Assembly: GCA_016785225.1 (NCBI GenBank)
Contig: JAFBJZ010000369.1
Coordinates: 145,001-209,000, forward strand
Length of the DNA: 64,000 nucleotides
Origin: Psettodes erumei
Lineage: Eukaryota; Chordata; Actinopteri; Pleuronectiformes; Psettodidae
Direction of reading: 5' to 3'
The position numbers and the translations under genes were made by a program. This document shows, piece by piece, positions 1-12,859 of the stretch. A model generated the notes under the pieces. That model was not told where the DNA came from. It made no database searches and was given only the letters and a program-made list of their open reading frames with translations. Each line of letters begins with the position of its first letter. Position 1 is the first letter of the stretch.

Positions 1-704
1 CAACAACAACACGGGGGGCTCATGTGGAAACGCTGCGAACAGACACACACACACGCTTCTCCTTCTGCTGAGGCGACGCACATTAACTACACCGCACGCT
101 GCGCGGCGCTCAGGTGTGCGGAGGCGCACCGCTCACCTGCCAGGTGTCGGGCCGCACAATCCCAGAGGCTGACGCACAACTGTGAACGCACAATCCCAGA
201 GGCCGATGAACGGAAGGCTCTGGAATATTCCCGGCTCGTTCACTGCACGTTCTAAACGCCGATTTTTATCCCGCACGTCAAAGTGTGTGTGGCGAGAGAT
301 CCTGTGTGCGTGTCGGCCGGAGCCCAGGGGGAGTTTGGACGCCGTCCCGCTTCCTGTCGGTGCCAGCTCCCGCACGTCCAATCCCGGTTTAATTCCAAAC
401 ACGGCTCCGGAGTTCAGACTTCCCCTCACGCGTCTGAATCATTTATTCCCGCGCACGCCGCCCTAACGAGGGCTTCGGCGCCGCCGACACGCAGCGCGGC
501 CTGTTTACTTGTGGGGTTTTGGGTTTTTCTCCGCAGCATATTTATTAATCTCGTACCTGCGTCCCGTAACCCGGGGATTACGGGCAGACACCGACCCGCA
601 GGTTCTGTTCAACGTCAGCAAACCTGCGGCGCCAGATCAGCTGACTCCTGCATCTATACGGCGGGCGGAGCTAAAGCCGGAGCCGGGTTGTGTGGAGCCA
701 TCTG

Positions 705-706
<2 letters not shown>

Positions 707-756
<50 letters not shown>
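707..756. repeat. (CA)25 tract
   Basis: Pure CA dinucleotide repeat. Confidence 0.97.
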
Positions 757-757
<1 letters not shown>

Positions 758-912
758 CTTTGCGTTGACCCGCTGTGCTGAGGTATGGATGCAGCGCGCG
801 GGACGTAATCTCAGATTTACTGCGGCAGAAGAAATGAAACACTTTGGTTTCTCGTCCTCGTCGGCTGCGTTTCTGGAGGATGTCGGACGTTTTCCACACA
901 AAGTGGGCCACG

Positions 913-915
<3 letters not shown>

Positions 916-957
<42 letters not shown>
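916..957. repeat. CA tract
   Basis: Pure CA dinucleotide repeat, about 20 units. Confidence 0.97.
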
Positions 958-958
<1 letters not shown>

Positions 959-1177
959 CGGAGTGAAGAACATCTGCCGATTAGCATCTGCGGCGCACGT
1001 TAGCTGCCTCCTTCCACACTGCGGCAAGAAAGTAGTCCGGACTCCATTTAAAAAAAAAACACACAAAGTTTATTTAAAACGAAGTTTCGCGGCCCCGTAA
1101 TATTTTACAGCTCGTCTTTTTCACATCATCGAGTGCCCCCGGGGAATCAATTAAAATAATATGAATGATATTGCACC

Positions 1178-1179
<2 letters not shown>

Positions 1180-1211
<32 letters not shown>
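1180..1211. repeat. CA tract
   Basis: Pure CA dinucleotide repeat. Confidence 0.95.
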
Positions 1212-1313
1212 ACCTCTTCACAGGCCATCTGCTTTTATGGATTAATCTGAAAAAAACAATACGAGGCATTTAATCTGCGTGTCGGTATTACAAGAAACAA
1301 ACTGGATGCACCT

Positions 1314-1315
<2 letters not shown>

Positions 1316-1362
<47 letters not shown>
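1316..1362. repeat. GT tract
   Basis: Pure GT dinucleotide repeat, about 23 units. Confidence 0.97.
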
Positions 1363-1365
<3 letters not shown>

Positions 1366-1429
1366 ATCCGAGCAGGTTCAGAGGGGTCACCCCCCCCCCA
1401 CCACCACGAGGTCCGCTCCCCAGAAACCA

Positions 1430-1610
1430 AATTTAATTAATCCATTAGCGATTGGGGAAATTCAATTTGGAAATCTGGGAAATTAAATAAAGAAAAGCAT
1501 CTTTGAAGCCGCGAGCGTTCGGGCGGCGGGATGACGGATTACGGTCCCATTACTCACGATTGGTTATTCAATAAATCATTAATCGGCTCTATGAATAGCG
1601 AGGGCTGACG
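1430..1610. promoter_or_regulatory. Candidate regulatory island
   Basis: An AT-rich island with TTTAATTAATCC, CATTAGCG and AATCATTAATCGG homeodomain-type sites in GC-rich surroundings. Confidence 0.2.
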
Positions 1611-2268
1611 GACACGAGTCGGAGCGGGCCGCCGGCGCCGACGCGTCAGAATCGGACCCGAAGAGCTCGGGAACGCTCCGGTCGGAGAACGCGGCGTTGA
1701 CGCGCGGGACGTTTGGACCCGGGTTCCGGTTCCGGAGCGTTTTCAGGAGCGGAGCTAAAACTCCTCTCAGGAATGTGACTGTGACGTTCCTGCCGGATCA
1801 GCGTGGGCTTTGTTGGATGAATGAGGGTCAAAGGTTAAACATGTGGGAGGGGGGCGGGTCGTCACGCTGAAGGACAAAGATGGAGGAGGAGGAGGAGGAG
1901 GAAGGTGCTGAGGAGCGACACGACGTCCTCGCTGACCAATCAGGCGGCTCGACCTTCACCTGCCCACACAGGAAACATCCCCCCCAGGTGAATCCGTGTC
2001 CTATGAACCGACGCCGTGCAGTTGGGCCCCGCTGCCGCGGCAACCGCGCTATAGGACAGGCATGTTAAACACCGGCAGGGGGGCCCGGCACACGGGAGGC
2101 TCTGGTTCATAAAAGAAGCGCTCCCCCCGACTAATCAGGGCCAGAATATGCATTAGCTCTGAGCGGCCGATTCCGACGGCGAGCCAAAAGGAGCGGCTCA
2201 ATTTCCGCCATCATCAATCTAACGTGAAGCTGAGGAGAGATGTCACCCCCCCCGACACATCCAGGTCA

Positions 2269-2274
2269 GTGTGT

Positions 2275-2330
<56 letters not shown>
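2269..2330. repeat. GT tract
   Basis: GT repeat with one GA interruption near 2279. Confidence 0.97.
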
Positions 2331-2333
<3 letters not shown>

Positions 2334-2420
2334 GGGGGTTATAAAGGAAAAAGTATCCTTCATTTTTTAGGCTGAAATCAGACGCAGTCGTTCACTTTCC
2401 CTTTGTATGAAAATACCTCT

Positions 2421-2449
2421 GCAGCAGCAGCAGCAGCAGCAGCAGCAGC
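2421..2449. repeat. GCA trinucleotide tract
   Basis: Nine to ten GCA copies, followed by a C-rich block (2450-2510). Confidence 0.95.
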
Positions 2450-2515
2450 GCCCCCCCCCACACCTCCACCCGCCTGCCCCCCCACCTCCACCCCCCCCCC
2501 ACCCCCCCTCGCTCG
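2450..2515. repeat. C-rich block
   Basis: Poly-C broken by CAC/CTC steps. The minus strand is G-quadruplex prone. Confidence 0.85.
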
Positions 2516-4210
2516 AGCCCTCTCCCCTTTCTCCCTACAGCCTTCCAGACAGATAAATGGGAGGGAGTCAGACTGAATGAGGTTTTCTCGAATGATCCTG
2601 CTTCCACACCAGCAAACCAATTACCATGACTAAGATAAACCCCTCCAGCCCCCCCAAACCCCCCACACCCACCCCCCCGCCCCCCCGCCTCTTTCCAGGC
2701 AGAGGAGAGAGTCGGCCATTGTTGTGGCGCCGCATTTCTGCCGCGCTCCCCCGAGGGCGCGGGGGGGTCGGGCCGCAGTCACTTCTCTGCTCGAGACGCT
2801 TCCTCCCCAAAAACTGACATTTTCCCTCATTAGCATTTCGCTCCCCGTATCTTAAAAGTGAGAAATGTCATGGCGGCGCCCGCGGGGGGGCGGAGCCACG
2901 CGATGAGTCGCTCTTGTTTCGCTGCCAAACTCCAGGGCAGGGACCAAAGACGCCTTTGATTCGCGCGCTTCTGATTAGCGCCCCGGCTGAGGACGCCTTC
3001 GTCTCGCCAAGAGGCCGCGCGGCGTTCGACGGGTCGCCCCGCACGTCCCGGGGGGTCAGAGGTCAAACGACTTCCGGCAACGAAGTCTCAGATTAAGACT
3101 AATCCAGCGACATCGTCCACCCGCGACCCCGGCCGAGGTCGCCGCCGTTTAAAAACAATCGGCTTCCTATTGTAGCGCGGTCGGGGGGGGCCTGTTGGCA
3201 CGGTTACAGCCCCATCCCCCCCCCCCCACGGCGCCGGGCTCAAGGTTAAACCGACCTGGAGACGTGGGCGGGCGGCGAGCGCGGGGCCACGCGGCGCTCT
3301 CAAAAAACACGAGGCCGGATAAATGAAGTCATCCATCTTGGTTGAGCGCTGCCACATGCGGTTAGCTTCGTAATGAAGCCGTTTCACCGCGAGTTTCAGC
3401 TAACGGGAGTGATGATGATTAAAGGGGGGCGGGCGTGATGAAGATTATTTTTTAAGAAAGATGGGAGCGACGGGGCCGCTAACAGATTACAGCTGTTTGA
3501 CTCTGACAGGTTCCATGTTTAAATATTTAGATCACTTAGCGAGCGCCTCCATCCACTAACTCCAGATTTTCACCCCCGGCCGGGATTTTATCTCCGCGGA
3601 CGAAGTCGTTAATCCCGCCGCTCGGGGGTTTTAATCACCTGCGCGGAGACGGGGAGTCTAAACACGGGATTAAGACGCCGTATATTTACATTAACGGCTC
3701 CGCTGCCAACCGCGGGCTGGATTTACAAATACTGTAAATTATCCAGATTACAGATTAGAGACGTGAGCGAAGTGGAAGTGGAGTCCTGACTCCGCTCAGT
3801 GAAATCAAATCTGTTCGGTCTGAAAAATGATTTTATCTGATTCCAGACGAAGCTGGAGTCGGACCAGAACCACCGAGCCGGAGCCGAAGACCGGGGGCCG
3901 ACGTTCCCGGGGTCAGAGGTCAGAGGTCACGGGCCGAGGAGCTGCAGTACTTGATGATGATGATGATGAAGGCTTCGCTTCACACGGTGCTTTTTATGGG
4001 TCATGGAGGAAACTCACGATGATTACATCCTCCTCTTTTCATCTGGGGGGTCGAGCTCTGCCCCCCCCCCCCGCCAGGTGAGCGTTTACCGCTAAAATCT
4101 TAACAGCTCATTATTTTAACGCTTTTATTTTCCCAGCATCCGACACGTCCCGCGAGGTTTGACGGGCCTGATGGGAGCCGGGATCAGACGGAGCATGAAA
4201 ACAGTCTCAG

Positions 4211-4211
<1 letters not shown>

Positions 4212-4246
<35 letters not shown>
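4212..4246. repeat. GT tract
   Basis: Pure GT dinucleotide repeat. Confidence 0.95.
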
Positions 4247-4247
<1 letters not shown>

Positions 4248-4378
4248 TGTGTTAGCATAAGCTTCCCATCATGTCCTACTGAACACAAACACGTCTGAGC
4301 ACCTGCCACAAACATCAGGTACCACGGCGTTACACGGAGTGACAGCCAGGTGTTAGCTCTGCTAACTGCTAACTGCTA

Positions 4379-4407
4379 ACACACACACACACACACACAG
4401 TGTGTGT
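4379..4407. repeat. CA tract followed by short TG
   Basis: An AC tract at 4379-4399 runs into GTGTGTGT. Confidence 0.9.
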
Positions 4408-6130
4408 TCCTATAATACGGCAGCGATGTAACTGGACCGAGCAAAGTGAAAACAGAGCTCTGAGGAAAAGGTTCTACAAGAACCCGGAAAAAAATAATCC
4501 ACAAATCAGAGCGTGGTTGGTGGGATTAAGAGCGCGGACATGAGGACGAGACCCGGTCCGATTATTGGGGAGACAGAACATCTAATGCGACGGATTTCCA
4601 GATGAATTTGGGGAAATATCGTCTTTTTTTTTTTCAGCATCTGTTGGAAATGAAAATCCCGGCTCCGGCTCCGGTTCCGCGGGATAATGTTCCCCATCCA
4701 TCGCTGTCAGCAGCAAACGCACAGTAATACATTTTGTACTGGACGTGGTCACTCTATTAGCCCCTTTACATAACCGGGCCGCGCTTTGATCCGGGCCGGC
4801 GCCGGCCCGAATGGATTTTAACGGTCCGGCTCCGTCGCACACGTCCGCTTTCATTGTGCTGAAAATCCACTTTGTCCCGCGCCGGAACGCCGCGCCGCTT
4901 TTAAAAACGTTCCCGGGCGGCTCCGGCTGCGTTTCCCTCCTCGTCCTGCAGCCGTCGGCCCGGGAACGCTGGAGCGCCGCCGCCGCTTTTCATTCACGCG
5001 CGGAAAGACGCGTACGACACCTGGAAGCCTCCGAGGCGTCGCCCGCGGCCTCCAGATAAAATTTCATGTTCGAGTTTATAATTTCACTTTTTAATTAGCG
5101 AGGCGAGCGCCCGCCCGCCCGCCGGCGCCGGTCCGAGACGCCTCCGTCGGGATGGATTTATTAGCCGGCGAACGGAGAAAAATAATTCAGGTGGCGATCC
5201 GGGCTCCGGCTCCGAGGCGACGGCTAACGAACGGCCGATCACGTCTGCACAGACGCTTTTTCATCGTCGGGGAAGCGGAATCCGGGGAACGCCGGACACG
5301 AGCGGGATCTGGGAATCACAGCGACGACGTCACGCGGCGATAACGAGCCGCCGTCCTGGCTCAACACTTTTCTGCGGCAGAAGAGAAACATCGTTTTATT
5401 CTTTATCTCCGTCCTTCCTGCCGGCTCCGTTACCTTTTTCCCAACAGCTCCATTGTTTGCCGAACGCCGGAGTCGTCGTCGTTCCATTGTGGCGGCGCCG
5501 CGTCTCTAAATGAAAACGGACAAAGCGTCGCATTGTGCGCGTTACGTCTTCTCCATGTAGGGACAACGGCTCCGGCCGGATCCCTCCCATTGTCCTCGCC
5601 CCACTGAGCGGGTCCAAATCGACATTCCGACCGGAACACACGCGTTCCTCTCCGGGCGTTTGTAAACTTCCAGGTGTACGTTCTGTTTTCACGCCTCCCA
5701 ACTCGCCGCCGCGTCTTTGTTTCCCCGCTCTGACGCGCCGCATCTTTCACATCTGCCTTTGTGGTTCTGTTGGGCCCGGTCCAGGGCCCGGCAAACCGGA
5801 GCAGCGCCTCGTAATCACAGAACGCGACGGCGACTATCCCGCCAGCTCCCGGATCGGTTTGAGACGCGCCGGTCCCGACCCGAAGCCGGACGCGGTCGCA
5901 TCGGCGCCACCTGTTCCCGTGTAGGGGGCCGGTCCCGGTCCACTGGGGGGGGGGCAGGCGACGGCGCGGGTCGACTCCATTAACAGAAGAGAACCTGCAG
6001 CCGCCGGGCCGCGGGTCAAACCAGAACTTCCCACAGTCCATCGGGCTCACGGCCGCCTGACGGGGGGGGGGCATTAGAACCGTGCGGCGGGAACCTTCGG
6101 CTCTCATTAACGGAAGCCATGACCCCCCCC

Positions 6131-6185
6131 CACGCACACACAGGCACACACACACACACACACGCACACACACACACACGCACAC

Positions 6186-6235
<50 letters not shown>
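6131..6235. repeat. Compound CA tract
   Basis: CA with several CG and GG interruptions, then pure CA. Confidence 0.97.
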
Positions 6236-6238
<3 letters not shown>

Positions 6239-6348
6239 GACAAACTCCACCGTCCCTCTCTGCACAGGCCGCCAATCAATAAGCTCCGGGTTCAGCCCCA
6301 GTGATGCTGCTGCTGCTTCCTGGACCGGGATGAAGATGATAAATTCAT

Positions 6349-6350
<2 letters not shown>

Positions 6351-6440
<90 letters not shown>
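6351..6440. repeat. (TG)45 tract
   Basis: Pure TG over 90 bases. Confidence 0.98.
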
Positions 6441-6442
<2 letters not shown>

Positions 6443-6559
6443 GTAATTAAGTCAGTTAAAGTAAAGCTGGAGCGAGGCTCCCCATGCTAAACAGGCAGAG
6501 CTGAACGACCTAGAGTAACCCTCACACTGGCGGCTTTGTCCGGCTCAGGAAGTCGTCTC

Positions 6560-6645
6560 CGCCCCCCCTCACCCTCCCTCACCCCCCCAACCCCCCTGCC
6601 CGCCCCCCTGCCCGCCCCCCCCCCGCCCCCCCGCCGCCGCGTCAC
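6560..6645. repeat. C-rich block
   Basis: CCCCCCTGCCCG-type repeats grading into poly-C and CCG. Confidence 0.85.
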
Positions 6646-8946
6646 GGTAATGACCCAGCAGCACCTGGGCCGCGGCGAGGAGGCGGCCGTCGGCCTCCAG
6701 ACGCAGGGAGAGCGTTTCCTCGAGTGACGGAGGCGGCGGATAATCCCTGGGATGATATTCTCCGTTTTAATCCGCACACTCTCACTCCCACTGTCGAACG
6801 GAACCGCCTGGGCCCGGTTCTGCAGCTGTCGCACAAACGAGCATCCGGCCGACGGCAGAAACAGCTGATGGGATGAATGACGGGGAAATTAAAAAAAAAG
6901 GTTGTGAAGGAACGGATCGTTCCCACGTCAGGCGGCGCCGCTCGCTGTCGGCCCCGCCCACCCGGCGCCGCTCGCTGTCGGCTTTGTCAGACGGAGGGAA
7001 AGATTCCGTTATTTATTCTGGGGGAAGTGGAAGCTCCGACAAATCCGAGGACGTTTTTACAAAGAATCAGAAAAGTGTCATCCGAAGCAATTTTAATGGT
7101 AATTTTCCATCCTGGAAATAAGACGCTGGAAAACCAAGTCTTACTGTCAGCCCCCCCTCGGTCCCGCATCCGGCGCCGGAGCGAGGACCCGCCGGGACGA
7201 TGGCGACAGAGGGTTCGGACTCTCCGGGTCCCTCCGGCAATCTGCTGATGAGGAGATCCTGACCCGAATCGGAGATATTCCGATTTTGGGTCCAAAAAAC
7301 ATCCTGGACTTCATCTGACGTGGGACCAGCAGAGGAATGTTTTCCCTGGAGGTTCCGGTCGGAGCAGCATCCGTAGCCTGGGAACGTCTCCCCGCGGCGG
7401 CCCCGGGATCGGACCGGGTCGTGTTTGTGGAGCTTTAAATAGAAACCCGGTTTTTCCCCCGAGCAACTGCTCCAAGGAGCGATTCCCAGAATGCCGCAGG
7501 AAGATATGAATTCCGTGAGTGGGAATTCAGACCGGGAACGTTTAACGTACACGTCCGCATTAACGCCGTCCTTTCCGTCTGTGAGAAGGAGCAGTCCGGA
7601 CAGAACCGGAACCTTCCGAGTCAGCGGGTCGCCGTCGGGTTTAACGCACACGTGACGCGACGCCGATCGACGGATCAATCCTCTGATCGATCGGCTCCTG
7701 GGAGAATTTCCTCCGTCGCCTCTTTCCAACATCCACACTAAATAATTCATCCTCGCCGTCGGTCCCGGTCACACACAGGTTAATCAGCGGCGCCGATAAC
7801 ATCAGAGGAAAAACACGCCCGACATCAAACCTCAGGCGCCGCGGGAAAGGCTCGGCCGGGATTTCCCGCGGGGCGGCGAGCTGTTGGGAGATGATTGAGC
7901 GCCAGGTCCGGAACCTCCGGGTGCCGGGCGATAAGCTTCCTGACGGACAGGCGGAACGCCGCGTCCTCTCCGGGTTTTCCGGCCGGACCCGAAACTCACG
8001 TTTCCCTCGGACCGCGGGATTTTCTGACGGGACGTCGGTGGATTATGGGAGCGGCGACAGCGTGGATTAATAACGGCGTTGTTTCTCCGAGGACGTTTCT
8101 TATTTCATCTCCACATATTAAACTCGTCTCGTCCGTGTCGAGGAACCAGCGGAAATCTCGGCTGGCGTTATTTTATTTTTTTTTTTTCCTCGTCGGGCTT
8201 CCAGTCGCTCTGAAACTAAATTATTTTTAAAACGCCTCACCTCGATTACCTGAAGGCGCGAGATGATTAAAACGACTTCTGAACAACGTCTGGCGGCCAG
8301 ACGGAGAAAAAAAAAAAACCCAAAAAAACGCAGGTTTCATTTCGCGCCGATGAGAGGAACCAAACAGGAAGTTTGAAACGGACCCAAACAAAGAGCGGCG
8401 AGATGAAAACGCCTCGGGTCGCTCGGCTCATTAATATTCACGAGCTGCAGAACCTGCGTTCCGTCGCGGTTCTGACGGGTTCTGGCCCGGTGGTTCGGCC
8501 CGTGAAGACGAGCAGGACAGACAAACACCTGCAGCATCTGGTACTTCACGTAGCACTGCGCAGTATTTACTGCAGTTTTGCTGCTTGTTCATCAGACGTG
8601 GCCCCGCCCACCTCGCCCCCCCCCCCAGTGAGATGGTTCGCCCCGCTGCGATTGGTTTGACCCGAGCCTCTTTGTCCTCTGCTCCACGCTGTATTTAGTT
8701 CCCGCGCCTCCTTTGACTCCAGCACTGCAGAACTATTTAAGCGTTTTCCGCAGGTTAAACGAGTCCGGAGAGTTTTCCGGACCTCGATCCGGGCCTGCCC
8801 CCCCCCATCAGAACCGGGCACCGGTACGGGACAGGAGACGGGAGACGTCTGTGTCCAGTTCAACAAATAACTGAAAATTATTTTTATTTTTCTGCGCATC
8901 TCGGCGAAAAAAACTTCATCTTTATTTTTTCTGCTGCAGAAAACTA

Positions 8947-8993
8947 ATTTCTTCCTCTTCCTCCTCTTCCTCCTCCTCCTCCTCTTCCTCGTC
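8947..8993. repeat. CTT/CCT polypyrimidine tract
   Basis: Nearly uninterrupted pyrimidines, with CTT and CCT trimers. Confidence 0.85.
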
Positions 8994-9207
8994 TCCGTCC
9001 TGATTTCATGGGCTACGTTTGCAAAGAAACACATAATTACAAGTAAGGGTAATTTTCCCCGTCACGGTCCGAGGCGCGCTAATATCCCTCAAACTCATAA
9101 ACGTCTGAATTATAACGGAACCAAATGTAGCAGAAAATACTCATTTCAAACAGCAGCCCAACCCACGGCGGCGGGAAAAGACGATCCGGGCCGGACAGCG
9201 GCGGATA

Positions 9208-9208
<1 letters not shown>

Positions 9209-9242
<34 letters not shown>
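9209..9242. repeat. TG tract
   Basis: Pure TG, followed by a G run. Confidence 0.95.
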
Positions 9243-9244
<2 letters not shown>

Positions 9245-9420
9245 GGGTGGAGGCGATCGCGCCGACGCTCAACATCAGTTATGGCGCTGACCTTTTCTCA
9301 TAATTGCAGCAAAGAAGCGCGAGTCCTTTCATTATGTGCGCGATATCAAACCGTTTGGATATTTTACACGCGGCGGCGTGATTCTGCAGATGGAAAGGTC
9401 AACGCCGGGCCGCCGCCGCC

Positions 9421-9444
9421 ACACACACACACACACACACACAC
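9421..9444. repeat. AC tract
   Basis: Pure AC, followed by C-rich sequence. Confidence 0.95.
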
Positions 9445-9565
9445 CAACCCCCCCTCACCCCCCCACGCAAAATAAAGAGTTCGGTGGAGCAAACGAAACG
9501 AGACGGCAATCAGAATGTTAATGGTGGAGTGAAGCACTGCGGCCGTCTGAGTGCTGGGTGGAGAG

Positions 9566-9568
<3 letters not shown>

Positions 9569-9618
<50 letters not shown>

Positions 9619-9638
9619 TGTGTGTGTGTGTGTGTGTG
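9569..9638. repeat. TG tract
   Basis: TG repeat with one GA interruption. Confidence 0.97.
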
Positions 9639-10048
9639 GAAGCTGAGGAGAGCCGTAACCTTGGTACTGTAGTGGACCGGGCCAACGAACCCGTCCTGTC
9701 CAAGAATCAGAACAAAACAGACGTTCTGGATCTTTTTAGGGACCGACAACAAATGGCAGGTGGCCAGAGTCACCACCAATCAGACGGGCCCTGACGGCGC
9801 GGCCGCTTCTCATTGGCTAGACCGAGCCCGGGTCCTGCTGGACCCACGGAACCGAGACCGGTTCTGTTCTGTTCTCCTGCACAACCGCGAGCGTTGAATA
9901 TGAATTGTGTTCTGCTTCTTCCTGCAGAACCGGTTCTGTTGTTTGTGACAGAACGTCGCCCGGGCCTGACCCGAGCCCACCGGGTCGGTTTGTTGCTGTA
10001 AAGCAGCGGTTCAGAAAATCTGCCGACTCCGGACTGGGCCGAGCCCCC

Positions 10049-10066
10049 GGGGGGGGGGGGGGGGGG
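10049..10066. repeat. Poly-G run
   Basis: A run of 18 G. Confidence 0.9.
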
Positions 10067-10169
10067 TGTGTCCTGGGATTTAACAAAGAGCTGGGATGAC
10101 GGCTGGAACTGGAGCATGCTAACACAACAATGGCTGAACTCCCAACCCCCCCCCCTTGGAGTTTTCCAC

Positions 10170-10203
10170 TCCCCTCCCCTCCTCTCCCTCCCCCCCCCCC
10201 CCC
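10170..10203. repeat. Polypyrimidine C-rich tract
   Basis: CCCCT units followed by poly-C ending at CACAG. It resembles a splice acceptor, but no coding frame follows. Confidence 0.8.
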
Positions 10204-10308
10204 ACAGCGTTCTTTTCTCCGGCTCCCGCAGGATGAATGAGCCGCATTATTTCCCCTTCACATGCTAATTATCAACTCTGCAGCGGCCAGTCACGAGTCG
10301 GCCCCGCC

Positions 10309-10362
10309 CCCACCAGCTCCACCAGCTCCACCAGTCAGACCAGTCGGACCAGTCGGACCGGG
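10309..10362. repeat. 9-bp repeats
   Basis: CACCAGCTC-type units grade into CCAGTCGGA units. Confidence 0.8.
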
Positions 10363-10718
10363 CAGAGACGTCCTGACGTCCAGGGGATTAACATGGCGGT
10401 CCTCCGGCCAATCACAACGATCCGATCGGATCTCGGTCCGGCAGAAACTTCACATCTGGCGGCTGCTCGCTCGCCGGACACCAGCTCGTTGTTTCCCGAT
10501 CAAACCGTCTGGATTTAATCCGCCTCAGCGCCCGTAAAAAAAAACAACCAATTACCGACCATTTACTTCAGTCTGTGATGACAGCTCCATCACCAGCTGA
10601 TTTAAGATTATAATCCTGTTTCCTGCCTGAAGAAACGTCCTAATTGTGTTATGTGAACGGCGAGATTACACGGACAAAACGTCACGAGGGTTGTTTGAAA
10701 TCCGCTGAGATTATTCCT

Positions 10719-10765
10719 CACACACACACACACACACCTGGTGAGGCCGTGTGTGTGTGTGTGTG
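10719..10765. repeat. CA tract and GT tract as inverted arms
   Basis: A CA tract at 10719-10737 and a GT tract at 10749-10765 are separated by 11 bases. Confidence 0.95.
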
Positions 10766-11754
10766 ATGACAAACAGGACGTGAACCCCCCCCCCCGCGCG
10801 GCGCTGTTCCCTCCTTCCACTTCACTGGACTGACACAGGAACAAGTTGCGTAAGACTCCGACCGGACAAATTAATCTGTTCCTGTTTCGGAGGCGGCCGG
10901 TCGGAGACGTTAATCCAGACGCACGCCGCTGCTCCGCGGTTTAATAAGCGCCCGACGGTCGCCGCAGGATTACGTGAAAAGCGGGGACGGGGGAAGTCGT
11001 TTCCCGCACGCCGTGATGTAAAAGCGTCCGACAGGCTGCCGCAGAACAACACCCTCATCTGCTTTCCACGCCGTTCGGCGAAAAAACACACTGTTGCCAG
11101 GGGCAACGAGCCACGGCTCGCTTCAGCGCGGTCAGGTGAGCTCCGCACCTTGACCCGCGATCCCCCCCACCCCTTCCCTCCCTCGCTAAACGGCCTTGAT
11201 GACGGATGAATGGGTGAAGCTGTGTGTGTGTGGGGGCGTCACGTGCGTCTCCAACGGCGACGGCGTTTTCCAGCTTCCTCCTTTTCTTTTTTTCTTTTTT
11301 GACAACCAAGGCCATTAACCAACCTCCGCGTTTGACCCTTTCCCACAGGACGGCTTTTAATCCGCCACGTCGGAGCGAGGCCGGCGGGACGTCGATTCGC
11401 GGCGGCGAACAAAAGCGGCGAAACGCTTATTTAAACATCCGTCCGTCAGCGGACGCCCACACGTGCGGAGGAGAACGAACAGGAGGAATCATAATCCCGC
11501 TTCTCTTCACGCGCCGACCTCGGAAAAACCAGCTGCACTTCAGGGTTCCCGCGGTTCTTCACCGCCGTCTCCGACCTACACGCCAAAATCCAAACATCTG
11601 CAGATTATTTTAATCTATAGATTATAAAGGTTTAGCATATCTAATTGTTGTGCTTGGCGCAGCCATTAAACCCTGCAAATTAGTTTTAGGGATTATTTTA
11701 TTTTCTAAATTTTGTGCTTGGTCATTATCAGTGTTTGGCCCGTTTCAATGGATT

Positions 11755-11860
11755 TTTTAAAATAATAATATTTTATTAATATTTATTTATTTATTATATA
11801 ATAATATTATATAATCCTATTTAATTTTTATCTTGTAATTTTTTTATATAATACGAGACT
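11755..11860. repeat. AT-rich low-complexity stretch
   Basis: Mixed ATA/TTA/ATT, the most AT-rich segment of the first 20 kb. Confidence 0.85.
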
Positions 11861-11932
11861 TTAATTTTGAAAGAAGAGTGAACAGGACGAGCAGCTACGT
11901 GACAGCATGATGACATAATGAACTCTAAATAA

Positions 11933-11937
11933 TGTGT

Positions 11938-11990
<53 letters not shown>
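11933..11990. repeat. TG tract
   Basis: TG repeat with one GA interruption. Confidence 0.97.
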
Positions 11991-11992
<2 letters not shown>

Positions 11993-12096
11993 CAGTGAAA
12001 GCACGATGATGTCAGCAGCAGTCCTGCATCCTTTAAAAAGCCAGGGGGGGGGGGGCTCTGAGAGGTTGCATGCTTGAATTAGAGAGCGAAACCATT

Positions 12097-12118
12097 ACAC
12101 ACACACACACACACACAC

Positions 12119-12160
<42 letters not shown>
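12097..12160. repeat. (AC)12 directly joined to (TG)20
   Basis: The two tracts are reverse complements meeting head-on, so 24 bases on each side can pair as a hairpin. Confidence 0.95.
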
Positions 12161-12163
<3 letters not shown>

Positions 12164-12859
12164 ATGGACATATTTAGACATGTATAGCGAGCGCGCAGCT
12201 TTTCTCCCTCCGAGCGAACTCAGTGTGGAGGAGCCGTTACGCAACTCCAGCTGTTTCAGCCTTCGCTTCAGACGCCATCAGAGGAAGCCCACGCCACCCC
12301 CTCCTCCCCCCACCCCCCACCCCCCCTCCACGCCCGGGGGGGGTGGGGGGCGGCGCCCACAGCCCCCCCGTCTCCACGTTTTTACAACAGCCTGCATTCA
12401 ATCTCCTGACTTTTTTTTTTTTTTTGCGTGCTTAAGCCCGTGCGTTCCATTTGAATAAATAACACGCGGAGCCCCGGGACGCTGCCAGCCAATCAGAGGC
12501 CGGCGCAGCAGGATGTAAGGACGGGATCAAACAGAAGGAACGCGAGTGAAGCGGCGAGCCGAGCGCGAGCCGCCTCGGTCGGGAACCGCTTCCACCGCGT
12601 GACTGACGGAAAAAGAAACAAGCGGCGGGCTCCCGGACCGGTACCGGTACCAGGAGAGGAGGTGGAGCCTGCCGCTTGTCGGAACAACGCCGCGGAGCCC
12701 CCCCCCGCCGGAGCCCGCCTCGCTCGCCTCGCGGCGCAGGACGACTCCTTTAAATCGATCGGCCGCCATCGATCCGGACCCTCTGCGGACGCCGCTGACA
12801 TTTCCTCCCCGCGTGACATCACTTCCTCTTCTTCATCCCCCGCAGGCTAACATGCTAAT

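Noticed and set aside
5430..6275. 281-codon minus-strand open frame
   Set aside because: Begins in a CA/TG tract (Cys-Val repeats) and continues through GC-rich sequence. No recognisable domain.
7067..7750. 227-codon minus-strand open frame
   Set aside because: CpG-rich noncoding sequence with few stop codons. Composition is not protein-like, and no motif, signal peptide or splice context is seen.
10170..10206. Splice-acceptor-like polypyrimidine tract ending CACAG
   Set aside because: Followed by no convincing coding frame or donor; one of many C-runs in the window.
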